Positions 8,881 to 16,848 are shown, counted from the first letter of the stretch. The stretch: 46,420 nt of DNA from JBEEJZ01 sp046046915 (GCA_046046915.1 JBJOIT010000025.1:1-46420); one strand, 5' to 3'. Notes: generated by a model from the letters alone, not told the origin. Numbers and translations are program-made.

Positions 8881-9314
8881 CTGACGCCATCCACCCAATC
8901 GACCACATCGTCCGCAGTTTTGAGCAACTCACACCGCAAAACATAGAGACACTGGATGCGCTCTACACGCCAGATGCGCGCTTCAAGGACCCCTTCAATG
9001 ATGTGCGCGGGCTAGCGGCCATACAGCAGATTTTTCGGCACATGTATGTGGCGCTCCATGAGCCACGGTTTGTGATTACCGGGCGCATCGTGGATAGCAA
9101 CCAATGCTTTCTAACCTGGGAGTTTCGCTTTCGTTTCAAGCGCTTTCGTACCCAGCAAGACCAGGTGATCCTGGGCGGCACGCACCTGGTGCTGGCTGCG
9201 GATGGCCGCATTAGCCTGCACCGCGATTACTGGGACGCCGCAGAGGAACTGTATGAAAAGCTGCCGCTGGTGGGCAGCTTGATGCGCTGGCTCAAGAAGC
9301 AAGCCAACACCTGA
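8877..9314 (+). CDS. NTF2-like (SnoaL-type) protein
   Basis: A 145-residue protein from the ATG at 8877 inside an ATGA overlap with the SDR stop. LDALYTPDARFKDPFNDVRG followed by FRHMYVAL and ITGRIVDSNQCFLTWEFRFR is the nuclear-transport-factor-2-like cone fold, commonly a small-molecule binding or isomerising domain. It ends the co-directional cluster and is followed by a strong hairpin. Homologues occur in the same position in RpoE/ChrR-type lipid clusters of gammaproteobacteria, where the function is also undefined. No catalytic residue assignment is possible from sequence alone. Confidence 0.85.
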   Translation: MTDAIHPIDHIVRSFEQLTPQNIETLDALYTPDARFKDPFNDVRGLAAIQQIFRHMYVALHEPRFVITGRIVDSNQCFLTWEFRFRFKRFRTQQDQVILGGTHLVLAADGRISLHRDYWDAAEELYEKLPLVGSLMRWLKKQANT

Positions 9315-9329
9315 GACCAGGAAAAAAAT

Positions 9330-9355
9330 ATGCCGCGCTATTGTGGGCGCGGCAT
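9330..9355. terminator. Bidirectional intrinsic terminator
   Basis: Perfect 9-bp arms ATGCCGCGC (9330-9338) and GCGCGGCAT (9347-9355) enclose an 8-nt loop. An A-tract lies just before the left arm, so the minus-strand transcript ends hairpin plus a T-run: a good terminator for the GST gene. On the plus strand only a short TTT follows, serving the lipid cluster more weakly. It sits between convergent genes. Confidence 0.85.
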
Positions 9356-9382
9356 TTCGTCAGACGGTGTCCGGCGTGAGGC

Positions 9383-9997
9383 TCAAGCCGGGTGCGTCTC
9401 AATGAAGCTGGGGCGCTGTGTCAGCTTGTCTTGCAGCTTGACCAAGTTGGGATACTCGTTGCGCCAGGGGTGCTGGGGAAAGCGGAAATCCAGGTAACCC
9501 AGCGCACAACCCACAGCAATGTCGGCCAGGCTCAGGTGGATGCCCACACAAAAGGGCTTGTCGCCCAGACCCTGGCTCATGGCTTTGACACTGGCATCGA
9601 CTTTGCCCATCTGGCGATCAATCCAGGCCTGGCTGCGCTGCTCGGGGGGGCGGTCCGCCCAAGTGGCCTCCAGGCGCGCCAGGATGGAGGCGTCCAAGAG
9701 CCCGTCGGCCAGAGCCTCCCAGGTTTTGACCTCGGCACGCTCACGCCCCACGGTGGGGATGAGCTTGCCCACGGGCGACAAGGTATCGACGTATTCCACA
9801 ATGACCCGCGAGTCGAACATGGCGTCGGCGCCCTCCATGATCAGGCACGGCACCTTGCCCAGGGGGTTGGATTCCTGGATGCGCGTGTCCGCCGCCCAGA
9901 CGTTGTCCTGTACGAACACGTAGTCGAGTTTCTTCTCTGCCATGACGACCCGAACCTTGCGGACGTAGGGGCTGGAAGTGCTGCCGATGAGTTTCAT
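9383..9997 (-). CDS. Glutathione S-transferase family protein (YibF-like)
   Basis: A 204-residue protein. The N-terminal thioredoxin-like domain begins MKLIGSTSSPYVRKVRVVMAE, with Ser/Thr at the glutathione-thiol position, cis-Pro in NPLGKVPCL and the GSH-gamma-glutamyl site in FDSRVIVEYVD. The helical C-terminal domain includes ADIAVGCALGYLDFR, very like E. coli YibF. It likely conjugates or reduces electrophiles with glutathione; the substrate is unknown. It is monocistronic: divergent from purB (59 bp apart) and convergent with the NTF2-like gene across a terminator. Confidence 0.9.
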   Translation of the reverse strand: MKLIGSTSSPYVRKVRVVMAEKKLDYVFVQDNVWAADTRIQESNPLGKVPCLIMEGADAMFDSRVIVEYVDTLSPVGKLIPTVGRERAEVKTWEALADGLLDASILARLEATWADRPPEQRSQAWIDRQMGKVDASVKAMSQGLGDKPFCVGIHLSLADIAVGCALGYLDFRFPQHPWRNEYPNLVKLQDKLTQRPSFIETHPA

Positions 9998-10056
9998 GTG
10001 TTCCCTGGGAATTGTCTTGAAGTGATTCTAGCCACAGGCCTCCCTACAATCCGGGC

Positions 10057-11436
10057 ATGACTTTCACCACGATTTCCGCCCTTTCGCCACTGGATGGCCG
10101 CTACGCCGCCAAGCTTGCCACACTGCGCCCGCTCATGAGTGAGCAGGGTTATATGCACCGCCGGGTGCAGGTAGAGGTGGCCTGGTTCATCAGCCTCAGC
10201 GACGCCGGTTTTGAAGAATTCAAACCCCTGAGCCCAGGCGCCCGCAGCTACCTGATGGGCCTGGTAGAGCACTTCTCGGAAGCCGATGGCATGGCCATCA
10301 AGGAAATCGAAAAGACCACGAACCACGACGTGAAGGCCGTGGAGTACTGGATCAAGTCCAAGTTTGAATCCCGCCCTGAGTTGCTCAAGGCCGGTGAGTT
10401 TGTGCACTTTGCATGCACCAGCGAAGACATCAACAACACCAGCCACGCCTTGCAGCTCAAGTCGGCACGCGACCAGGTGGTGCTACCCATGCTGGACGCC
10501 GTCATTGCCAAACTGCGCAGCATGGCCCACGGCTTTGCCGACGTGCCTCTTCTGAGCCGCACCCACGGCCAGACCGCCAGCCCCACCACTGTAGGCAAGG
10601 AAATCGCCAACGTGGTGGTGCGCTTGGCCGCCGCCCGCGAGCGCATTGCCAGCATCCAGATCATGGGCAAGATGAATGGGGCTGTGGGCAACTACAACGC
10701 CCACCTGTCGGCCTGGCCCGACTTTGACTGGGAAGCCTTCAGTCAGCGCGTGGTGGAGACCGCCGAGCCACAGGGACTGGGCCTGACCTTTCAGCCTTAC
10801 AGCATCCAGATCGAGCCACACGACTACATGGCCGAGCTGTTTGATGCGGTGGCCCGCACCAACACCATATTGATCGACTGGTCACGCGATGTGTGGGGCT
10901 ATGTCTCGCTGGGCTACTTCAAGCAAAAGCTGCGCGACGGCGAAGTGGGCTCCAGCACCATGCCGCACAAGGTCAACCCGATCGACTTTGAAAACGCTGA
11001 AGGCAACCTTGGGCTGGCCAACGCCTTGCTGCGCCACCTGAGCGAAAAGCTGCCCATCAGCCGCTGGCAGCGCGACCTGACCGACTCCACCGTGCTGCGC
11101 AACATGGGCGTGGCGCTGGGCTATGCCGTGCTGGCGTATCAGTCTCTGAGCGTGGGCCTGGGCAAGCTGGAGATCAACGAAGCGGCCATTGCCTCCGACC
11201 TCGACGCCTCCTGGGAAGTGCTGGCCGAGCCCATCCAGACCGTGATGCGCCGTTATGGCTTGCCCCAGCCCTACGAGCAGCTCAAGAAGTTCACCCGTGG
11301 CGAGCCCATGACCAAAGAATTGATGCAGGGCTTCATTGCTGCGCTCGACATTCCGGCAGCAGACAAGCAACGCCTGCTGGACATGACGCCTGGCAGCTAC
11401 ACCGGCAAGGCCGCCGAACTGGCACGCCGAGTCTGA
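10057..11436 (+). CDS. purB: Adenylosuccinate lyase
   Basis: A 459-residue enzyme of the fumarase/aspartase superfamily. It cleaves SAICAR to AICAR plus fumarate, and adenylosuccinate to AMP plus fumarate, in purine synthesis. The signature GSSTMPHKVNPIDFENAEGN contains the catalytic-loop Ser. TSEDINNTSHAL and SRTHGQTASPTTVGKE carry the substrate-binding Ser and His. The length equals the E. coli-type PurB. The ATG at 10057 precedes MTFTTISALSPLDGRYAAK, the usual N-terminus. Its TGA shares one base with the yaeQ start (TGATG), so the two are likely co-transcribed. Confidence 0.97.
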   Translation: MTFTTISALSPLDGRYAAKLATLRPLMSEQGYMHRRVQVEVAWFISLSDAGFEEFKPLSPGARSYLMGLVEHFSEADGMAIKEIEKTTNHDVKAVEYWIKSKFESRPELLKAGEFVHFACTSEDINNTSHALQLKSARDQVVLPMLDAVIAKLRSMAHGFADVPLLSRTHGQTASPTTVGKEIANVVVRLAAARERIASIQIMGKMNGAVGNYNAHLSAWPDFDWEAFSQRVVETAEPQGLGLTFQPYSIQIEPHDYMAELFDAVARTNTILIDWSRDVWGYVSLGYFKQKLRDGEVGSSTMPHKVNPIDFENAEGNLGLANALLRHLSEKLPISRWQRDLTDSTVLRNMGVALGYAVLAYQSLSVGLGKLEINEAAIASDLDASWEVLAEPIQTVMRRYGLPQPYEQLKKFTRGEPMTKELMQGFIAALDIPAADKQRLLDMTPGSYTGKAAELARRV

Positions 11437-11996
11437 TGGCACTCAAATCCACCATCTTCAAAGCCAGCCTGCAGATCGCCGACATCGACCACGGGTATTA
11501 CGCAGATCACGCCTTTACCCTGGCCCGCCACCCCAGCGAGACTGATGAACGCATGATGATCCGGCTGGCGGCCATGGCGCTGCAGGCGCATACCTTGCAA
11601 GACGTGTGCGCAGGCGACGGCACCCTGGCCTTTGGGGCCGGCCTGAGCGACCCCGAGGACCCAGACGCGTCCCTGACCGACTACACCGGTCGCAAGCGGG
11701 TGTGGATCGAGGTCGGCCAGCCCGAAGACAAGCCCCTGCTCAAGGCCTGCCAAAAAGCCGACAGCGTGCTGGTCTACTGCTTTCACCACGCCGCCGAAGT
11801 CTGGTGGAAAGGAATTGAGTCCAAGCTCACCCGGCTGGACAAGCTGCAAGTCTGGCGCGTGCCGGCAGAGCAGTCGCAGGGGCTGGCCAAACTGGCCCAG
11901 CGCAGCATGCAGTTGCAGGCCACGGTACAAGAAGGCGTGCTCTCGCTGGGCAACAGCGAGCAGAGCGTCGATATCGAGTGCGTGCGCTGGAAGTAA
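11436..11996 (+). CDS. yaeQ: YaeQ family protein
   Basis: A 186-residue protein; the N-terminus MALKSTIFKASLQIADID and the following HGYYADHAFTLARHPSETDERMM match YaeQ closely in sequence and length. The family has a PD-(D/E)XK nuclease-like fold; the E. coli protein was once reported as an RfaH-suppressor, but no firm function is known. DPDASLTDYTGRKRVWIEVGQPED carries the Asp and Glu-x-Gly core expected of the fold. The start codon overlaps the purB stop by one base. The stop lies within the left arm of an 8-bp hairpin shared with the convergent gene. Confidence 0.92.
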   Translation: MALKSTIFKASLQIADIDHGYYADHAFTLARHPSETDERMMIRLAAMALQAHTLQDVCAGDGTLAFGAGLSDPEDPDASLTDYTGRKRVWIEVGQPEDKPLLKACQKADSVLVYCFHHAAEVWWKGIESKLTRLDKLQVWRVPAEQSQGLAKLAQRSMQLQATVQEGVLSLGNSEQSVDIECVRWK

Positions 11997-12016
11997 GCCT
12001 GCACAAGGGGCTTACT
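11992..12016. terminator. Hairpin covering two convergent stop codons
   Basis: Perfect 8-bp arms AGTAAGCC (11992-11999) and GGCTTACT (12009-12016) contain the TAA of yaeQ (plus) and the TAA of the DUF3717/DUF1289 gene (minus). There is no T-run on either side, so it is a weak or Rho-assisted terminator, or an mRNA 3'-end stabiliser. Confidence 0.5.
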
Positions 12017-12416
12017 CAGCAGCCCGCTCTGCATAGCGGTTAAAGCGCCAGGCGGTGCTGTGCAGCGTGATGCGCCGCCAGGTGCTGCGCTTCTCGGCCG
12101 GCGTCATGGCCGGCCAGTGCTGCACCTCTTCAAAGCTGCGCCCACAGCCCTTGCATTCCTCGTCGCCCTGGCTGGTGGAGCAAATGGCAATGCAGGGCGT
12201 GTCGGGGGTGGATTCGTACCAGCTGCGCCACGCGGCCATGGCCTTGGGCGGAAACGACACCTCGTCAGCCTCATCCTCGTGGTAGTAGACCATCAGGGCA
12301 TACACCTCGGCCAGTGCGCGCAGCTCCGGCCCCAAGGTCACGCCATCGGGCGATGGGGCTCGCGCACGCCAGTAATTGATGGCGGCTTCGATGTCGGTGA
12401 TGTGGATGGCGGCCAT
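12012..12416 (-). CDS. DUF3717-DUF1289 fusion protein
   Basis: A 134-residue protein from the ATG at 12416. An in-frame TTG at 12455 would add 13 residues without domain content, so I prefer the ATG. Residues about 1-60 (MAAIHITDIEAAINYWRAR, then ELRALAEVYALMVY) match DUF3717. The second half (TPCIAICSTSQGDEECKGCG followed by RSFEEVQHWPAM) matches DUF1289, a small domain with four cysteines likely to bind a metal. Neither has a known function. It is convergent with yaeQ and lies downstream of the M48 protease gene on the same strand. Confidence 0.8.
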   Translation of the reverse strand: MAAIHITDIEAAINYWRARAPSPDGVTLGPELRALAEVYALMVYYHEDEADEVSFPPKAMAAWRSWYESTPDTPCIAICSTSQGDEECKGCGRSFEEVQHWPAMTPAEKRSTWRRITLHSTAWRFNRYAERAAE

Positions 12417-12485
12417 GATGTGGAACGTGACAGGGGAGGCGATGTTAATGCCCAATGGCTTCGGCCAAACTTGAGTCGGCCTCCA

Positions 12486-14075
12486 CTATTTTTCCGCAGC
12501 TTGGAGTCTGAGCACCTGCTGCACCTCACGCCAGCGGGTATCAATGACGGCTGCCTCTATCTGGTCGATGGCGCGGGCGTCTGGGGCTTTGCGTATCCAG
12601 TCTTGCGCTGCTCGTAAGCGGTCTGCGGCGGCACCAAAGTCCAGCAAGGCGACCTGCGCCTCAGCTTCGGCTCTTATCGCCCGCAAGGTCTGCCCCTGGG
12701 CTGCCTGAGCCGTGGCCAGCAGCTGCCAGGCCTGGGCGTCGCGCGGGTGACCGCCCACCCACAGTTGCAAGGCCTGTGCCGCCTCAGTATTCTGGCGCGC
12801 CAGAACCTGCGCGCGCGCCATCAGCAAGGTGTGAGTGCGCTTCCAGGCGACATCGCCCGACGCCACTTGGCCGGCAGACTTGCCCGCCTGGTCTTGCGCT
12901 AGCGCCAACATCTGCAGGGCTCGCCGGGCATCACCCCGTGTCAACGCCTGCTCCGCCTGGGCCAACCGGGTTTGCTGCAACGCACCCTCGTCACCCGCCG
13001 TCAGCAGCTCAAGTTGCACCAACAAAGCCTCGGCCTGGGCTAGGTCGCGCAACTGGCTGGCCGCCATGGCCGCGCCATACACCACGGCCACGCGCTCAGA
13101 TAGCAGTTGGCTGGCAACACCAGCTTGTCGTGCTTGCGACACCATGGCTTGAAGTTGCTCAGACCCCACCTGGCCCAAGGCACGGGCACGCGCGGCCATC
13201 ATGACGTGCACCAAGGTCGTGGCAACGGGGGCTGCCGCCTGCCCGAGCGGCATGCGCGACTGCATGTCGGCGACGCGCTCGGTTGTAAGGGGGTGGCTGC
13301 GAAGATAAGGGTAGGCGCCACTGTCGTTGAGCCGGCTGGACTGCTGCAGCTTGTCGAACATGCCCACAAAGCCCTGGGGCGCAAAGCCGGCCTGGGTCAT
13401 CACGCCAAAACCGTTGCGGTCGGCCTCGCGCTCCATGTCGCGCGAAAAATTGAGCTGGTTTTGCATCACGGCCGCCTGGCCACCCACCATCAGCGCGCCA
13501 CCGGCATCACCGCTTTTGCTGGCCGCCAGGGCACCCAGCAGCATGGCACCCAGCATCCAGGGCGCCATCGCGCTTTGCCGGTCCATCAGCCGGGCAATAT
13601 GGCGCTGGCTGACGTGGCTCAGCTCGTGCGCCAGCACCGAGGCCAGCTCATCGGCATTGCTCACCACGCCCACCAGGCCCAGGTGCAGGCCAAAGTAGCC
13701 CCCGGGCAAGGCAAAGGCATTGACCGTGCGGTCTCGCCCCAGCAGGATCTGCCAGGCAAAGGTGTCGTCCAGCTCCTGCGGCAGGTCGCCACGCTGCCGG
13801 GCGGCGGCCAGCAGGGGCTGCCACAGGCTGTTAACGTAATCGACCAACACCGGGTCGTCGATGTAATCTGGGTCGCGGTAGAGCTCACGGGCAATGCGGT
13901 CGCCCAGGCGGCGCTCTGCACTCAGACTCATGCCACTGCCGTCGCCCAAGGCCGGCAAGGCCATACCGGCGGGGGAAGGGTTGCCTTGCGCCTGCGTGAG
14001 CTGCGCAGGCGTCAAAGTCATCGTGCCCGCCAAAGAAATTGCCAGCAGTTTGGCTGGCCGGAGTCGAAACGTCAT
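12486..14075 (-). CDS. Periplasmic M48 metalloprotease with TPR region (BepA/YfgC-like)
   Basis: A 529-residue protein. The ATG at 14075 gives a good signal peptide (MTFRLRPAKLLAISLAGTMT, ending near AQAQG); the longer open frame upstream runs through the divergent moaC start and is rejected. HELSH within LASVLAHELSHVSQRHIARL is the zinc-binding HExxH, and EREADRNG supplies the third ligand. The C-terminal third is helical and repeat-rich (ALLVQLELLTAGDEGALQQT, then ALQLWVGGHPRDAQAWQLLA), consistent with TPRs. BepA-like proteins chaperone or degrade outer-membrane proteins such as LptD. It is divergent from moaC with only 43 bp between starts. Confidence 0.92.
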   Translation of the reverse strand: MTFRLRPAKLLAISLAGTMTLTPAQLTQAQGNPSPAGMALPALGDGSGMSLSAERRLGDRIARELYRDPDYIDDPVLVDYVNSLWQPLLAAARQRGDLPQELDDTFAWQILLGRDRTVNAFALPGGYFGLHLGLVGVVSNADELASVLAHELSHVSQRHIARLMDRQSAMAPWMLGAMLLGALAASKSGDAGGALMVGGQAAVMQNQLNFSRDMEREADRNGFGVMTQAGFAPQGFVGMFDKLQQSSRLNDSGAYPYLRSHPLTTERVADMQSRMPLGQAAAPVATTLVHVMMAARARALGQVGSEQLQAMVSQARQAGVASQLLSERVAVVYGAAMAASQLRDLAQAEALLVQLELLTAGDEGALQQTRLAQAEQALTRGDARRALQMLALAQDQAGKSAGQVASGDVAWKRTHTLLMARAQVLARQNTEAAQALQLWVGGHPRDAQAWQLLATAQAAQGQTLRAIRAEAEAQVALLDFGAAADRLRAAQDWIRKAPDARAIDQIEAAVIDTRWREVQQVLRLQAAEK

Positions 14076-14118
14076 GAACGTATGATGCTCGAAAAACGTA
14101 ACGCTTCTGTAAACCCCC

Positions 14119-14610
14119 ATGAACACACTCACGCACTTCGACGCCCAAGGCCAGGCCCACATGGTGGACGTGGCCGCCAAGGCCAGTACCCACCGCATCG
14201 CCGTGGCCAGCGGACGTATCGATATGCTGCCCAGCACCCTGGCGCTGATCGAAACCGGCACCGCCAAGAAAGGCGACGTGCTGGGCATTGCCCGCATTGC
14301 CGGCATCATGGCCGCCAAAAAGACCAGCGAGCTCATCCCCCTTTGCCACCCCTTGGCATTGACCCGCGTGGCGCTACAGCTGGAAACTTGCAACGATGAG
14401 TCAGAAGGCGCACTGGGCGTGAGCTGCACCGCGACCGTTGAAACCAATGGCCAGACCGGCGTGGAAATGGAAGCCCTCACCGCCGTGCAAGTGGCTCTGC
14501 TCACCATCTACGACATGTGCAAGGCCGTGGACCGGGGCATGACCATCAACCATGTGCGCCTGCTAGAAAAGCACGGCGGTAAGAGTGGGAGCTTTGTGGC
14601 GGGGGATTGA
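14119..14610 (+). CDS. moaC: Cyclic pyranopterin monophosphate synthase
   Basis: A 163-residue enzyme that converts 3',8-cyclo-7,8-dihydro-GTP to cyclic pyranopterin monophosphate in molybdenum cofactor synthesis, together with MoaA (not in this window). KKTSELIPLCHPLALTRV and VEMEALTAVQVALLTIYDMC are the diagnostic motifs; the length is typical. MNTLTHFDAQGQAHMVDV is the standard N-terminus, so the ATG at 14119 is secure. It is divergent from the M48 protease and followed after 18 nt by an Uma2 gene on the same strand. Confidence 0.97.
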   Translation: MNTLTHFDAQGQAHMVDVAAKASTHRIAVASGRIDMLPSTLALIETGTAKKGDVLGIARIAGIMAAKKTSELIPLCHPLALTRVALQLETCNDESEGALGVSCTATVETNGQTGVEMEALTAVQVALLTIYDMCKAVDRGMTINHVRLLEKHGGKSGSFVAGD

Positions 14611-14628
14611 GGAAGGCTTTCGCGCACC

Positions 14629-15192
14629 ATGGAACAAGCACCTGGCAAACCCACCTTCACAGCCGCCGATTACCTGGCTTGGGAAGCCGGGCAAAACGAG
14701 CGACACGAGTTTGTGCACGGCGAGACTTTTGCCATGGCGGGGGCGGAAGACCGGCACGTCACGGTCGCCGGCAATATTTACATGGCCCTGCGCCAGCACC
14801 TCTCGGGTAGCCCCTGCCGCACCTACATGAGTGACATGAGCTTGCACGTTGCTGCCGCCGAAAGCTATTTTTATCCCGACGTACTGGTCACCTGCAGCCC
14901 TCTGGATGCCGCGTCGAGCATGGTCAAGCAAGAACCAAAACTGCTTATCGAAGTGCTGTCGCCCAGCACCGCCGCTTACGACCGAGGTATCAAGTTCAGC
15001 CACTACCGCAGCTTGCCCAGCCTGGAGGAATATGCCCTCATCGACCTGGACAGCCGCACGGCGGATGTCTATCGCAAAGGTGCCGACGGTTTGTGGGTGC
15101 TGCACCCTTTCGCGCAAGGCGAGCCCATTCGGCTCGAAAGCGTAGGCCTGGCCATGACGGCAGCGCAGTTGTTTGAGGATGTGCTGGGCTGA
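14629..15192 (+). CDS. Uma2 family (DUF820) PD-(D/E)XK endonuclease-like protein
   Basis: A 187-residue protein. FTAADYLAWEAGQNERHEFV and GETFAMAGAEDRHVTVAGNI are the family N-terminus. YFYPDVLVTC, LLIEVLSPST and DRGIKFSHYRS supply the Asp, Glu-x and distal Lys of a PD-(D/E)XK core. DUF820/Uma2 proteins are abundant in cyanobacteria and some proteobacteria, and their role is undefined; many behave as mobile, transposon-associated or orphan nucleases. The gene sits 18 nt after moaC and before a convergent DUF4143 ATPase, at the border of a small accessory patch. Confidence 0.88.
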   Translation: MEQAPGKPTFTAADYLAWEAGQNERHEFVHGETFAMAGAEDRHVTVAGNIYMALRQHLSGSPCRTYMSDMSLHVAAAESYFYPDVLVTCSPLDAASSMVKQEPKLLIEVLSPSTAAYDRGIKFSHYRSLPSLEEYALIDLDSRTADVYRKGADGLWVLHPFAQGEPIRLESVGLAMTAAQLFEDVLG

Positions 15193-15226
15193 GCGGGCAT
15201 GTGGCGCAAGCCTGTCTCAGGCGCGC

Positions 15227-16393
15227 TTAAAGTGTTTGATCGCGCTTGCCCAGTGCTGCAAGCGGTAATGCTGTGATGCCTTGGGCCAGGGGCCAGGTCT
15301 CAGTCGCGCCTGCGCCGTGGCAGACCACATAAAGGTGGTCCAAACCCAAGGCCTCCTGTGCCGTGCGCATGGAGGCCGTCGCTTGGGGGGACCTTGTCAA
15401 TTTCACCTCAAAACCTAACTTACGCCCCTGACTGAGCGTCAGCAGATCCAACTCGGCCCCTGAGTGCAAACCCCAAAAATAGGCCTCATCACGTCCTGCG
15501 CCCGTGTGTCTGATCACCTCCTGCAGGGCATAGCCCTCCCATGAGGCACCGCACTTGGGGTGCGCGAGCAAGTCGTGCTGGGTTTTGATACCCAGCAGGC
15601 TGTGCAGAATGCCTGTGTCTGCCAGATACACCTTGGGTGCCTTGACCTCACGTTTGCCCTGGTTAGTGTGCCATGGCCTCAATCGCCACGTCATGAATGT
15701 GCCCTCCAGAATATCCAGATAGCGTGAAATCGTCTTATCGCTGACGGCCAGCGCGCGCCCGAGTTCGCTGCTGTTCCAGGTTTGCCCGTGGTAATGCGCA
15801 ACCATGGTCCAGAACCGACGCAGGGTCAGCGCGGGCAAGTTGATGCCCAGCTGTGGCAGATCCCTTTCGAGGTAAGTCCTGATAAAAGCTTCACGCCAGG
15901 CATAGCTGGCAGGCTCGTCGGGAGCCAGGTAGGACCTGGGAAAACCACCTCGCAACCACAGCATGTCAATCTGATCTGGTGACGTTTCGGCAATTCCCAG
16001 GCCGCTCAGCTGATGAAAATGCACCCTGCCGGCCAAGCTTTCAGAGGTGTGTCGCACCAGTTGTGGTGCAGCGCTGCCCAGAATCAAAAATCTTGCAGGA
16101 GCCTCTGGTCGGTCTGCCAATACCCGCAACAAGGGAAACAGTTCAGGACGTATCTGTATTTCGTCCAGCACCACCAGTCCGGTCAGCGACTTGAGCGCAA
16201 ACGCCGGATCGCTTAAGCGCGCCTGATCATCGGGATCCTCAAGGTCAAAGTGCGTGACAGGCCCCGGCCACTGAGTCGAAAGTTGCCGCGCCAAGGTTGT
16301 TTTGCCCACCTGACGCGGCCCCAATAGCGCGACGATAGGAAAGTGCTTCATGCTGCTCACAAGCTGAGCAAGATGGTCTTCGCGTAGGATCAT
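15227..16393 (-). CDS. AAA ATPase with DUF4143 domain
   Basis: A 388-residue protein from the ATG at 16393 (MILREDHLAQLVSSMKHFPI). An alternative ATG at 16435 adds 14 residues and would lie inside the upstream inverted repeat; it cannot be excluded. Walker A is LLGPRQVGKTTLARQL, Walker B is GLVVLDEIQ, and the arginine-rich sensor region is FLILGSAAPQL. A winged-helix-like segment (SELGRALAVSDKTISRYLDI) precedes the DUF4143 domain, whose C-terminus (GAELDLLTLSQGRKLGFEVK) resembles a PD-(D/E)XK nuclease core. The family is widespread, often standalone, and of unknown function. A second copy lies at 43567-44700. Confidence 0.9.
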   Translation of the reverse strand: MILREDHLAQLVSSMKHFPIVALLGPRQVGKTTLARQLSTQWPGPVTHFDLEDPDDQARLSDPAFALKSLTGLVVLDEIQIRPELFPLLRVLADRPEAPARFLILGSAAPQLVRHTSESLAGRVHFHQLSGLGIAETSPDQIDMLWLRGGFPRSYLAPDEPASYAWREAFIRTYLERDLPQLGINLPALTLRRFWTMVAHYHGQTWNSSELGRALAVSDKTISRYLDILEGTFMTWRLRPWHTNQGKREVKAPKVYLADTGILHSLLGIKTQHDLLAHPKCGASWEGYALQEVIRHTGAGRDEAYFWGLHSGAELDLLTLSQGRKLGFEVKLTRSPQATASMRTAQEALGLDHLYVVCHGAGATETWPLAQGITALPLAALGKRDQTL

Positions 16394-16401
16394 CAGGCAA
16401 T

Positions 16402-16446
16402 AATAATGCGAAATTTCGGAATTCGACTCCGACATTTCGCATTATT
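16402..16446. promoter_or_regulatory. 13-bp perfect inverted repeat upstream of DUF4143 ATPase
   Basis: Arms AATAATGCGAAAT (16402-16414) and ATTTCGCATTATT (16434-16446) are exact reverse complements separated by 19 nt. The element ends 9 bp before the preferred start codon at 16393. It could be an operator, perhaps for autoregulation by the protein's own winged-helix segment, or a leader hairpin. No T-run follows, so a terminator is unlikely. Confidence 0.7.
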
Positions 16447-16488
16447 TGATCCATATTGCTCGGTCGATTTGTGCGCGTGCTACACCGG

Positions 16489-16752
16489 CTAGTGGGTGCG
16501 CAACCAGTCATTCAGTGCCGCATCAATGCGCGTTTGCCAGCCGTCGCCTGCCGCCCGGAAGGCTTGAACCACATCAGGCGACAAGCGAATGGTTGTGGAG
16601 ACCTTGGGGGGTGCTTTTTGCGGCCCACGCCCACGCAGCTTGCTTTGCAATGAGGCGGGCAGATCAGAAATACGTTTGGCCTGCACGAACATTTCCTCCG
16701 TCCACTCTGGGTTGTCACTGTCAATCCGTTCAGGATTTGGTTTCTTGCTCAT
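16489..16752 (-). CDS. brnA: BrnA family antitoxin (orphan)
   Basis: An 87-residue protein. The C-terminal ribbon-helix-helix-like part, VSTTIRLSPDVVQAFRAAGD followed by GWQTRIDAALNDWLRTH, is the BrnA signature. The N-terminus (NPEWTEEMFVQAKRISDLP) is the toxin-binding side. In Brucella BrnT/BrnA, BrnA neutralises the RNase toxin BrnT and represses the operon. Here only the last residues of BrnT remain upstream; the start codon of brnA overlaps that remnant by 23 nt, as in intact operons. The antitoxin is therefore intact but has lost its partner and probably its native promoter. Confidence 0.9.
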   Translation of the reverse strand: MSKKPNPERIDSDNPEWTEEMFVQAKRISDLPASLQSKLRGRGPQKAPPKVSTTIRLSPDVVQAFRAAGDGWQTRIDAALNDWLRTH

Positions 16753-16790
16753 ACCGTTTCACCTCGCGTTTGTTGGCCCTTACGGAAGAT
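16730..16790 (-). pseudogene. brnT: BrnT toxin 3' remnant
   Basis: The frame ending at 16730 encodes SVRANKREVKRYEQETKS, which matches the C-terminal end of BrnT toxins (consensus like SARRANKREVxxYE). Its stop lies inside brnA, the normal brnT-brnA overlap. Upstream of about 16790 the BrnT sequence stops and is replaced by unrelated DNA and an IS remnant, so the RNase fold is absent. Confidence 0.7.
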
Positions 16791-16848
16791 GAGGAACCAA
16801 ATGCCTTTGGTAGCTTGAAAACTGGCATCTGACCCCGTTTTTGAAACA

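Noticed and set aside
12417..12455. TTG start extending the DUF3717-DUF1289 protein
   Set aside because: Adds 13 residues with no domain match; the ATG at 12416 begins right at the conserved domain.
13107..14399. 430-residue plus-strand open frame
   Set aside because: Overlaps the M48 protease antisense and runs into moaC in another frame; no domain and no ribosome-binding site.
16817..16846. Further BrnT coding sequence
   Set aside because: CTGGCATCTGACCCCG-containing DNA does not continue the BrnT reading frame and looks like unrelated repeat-like sequence.
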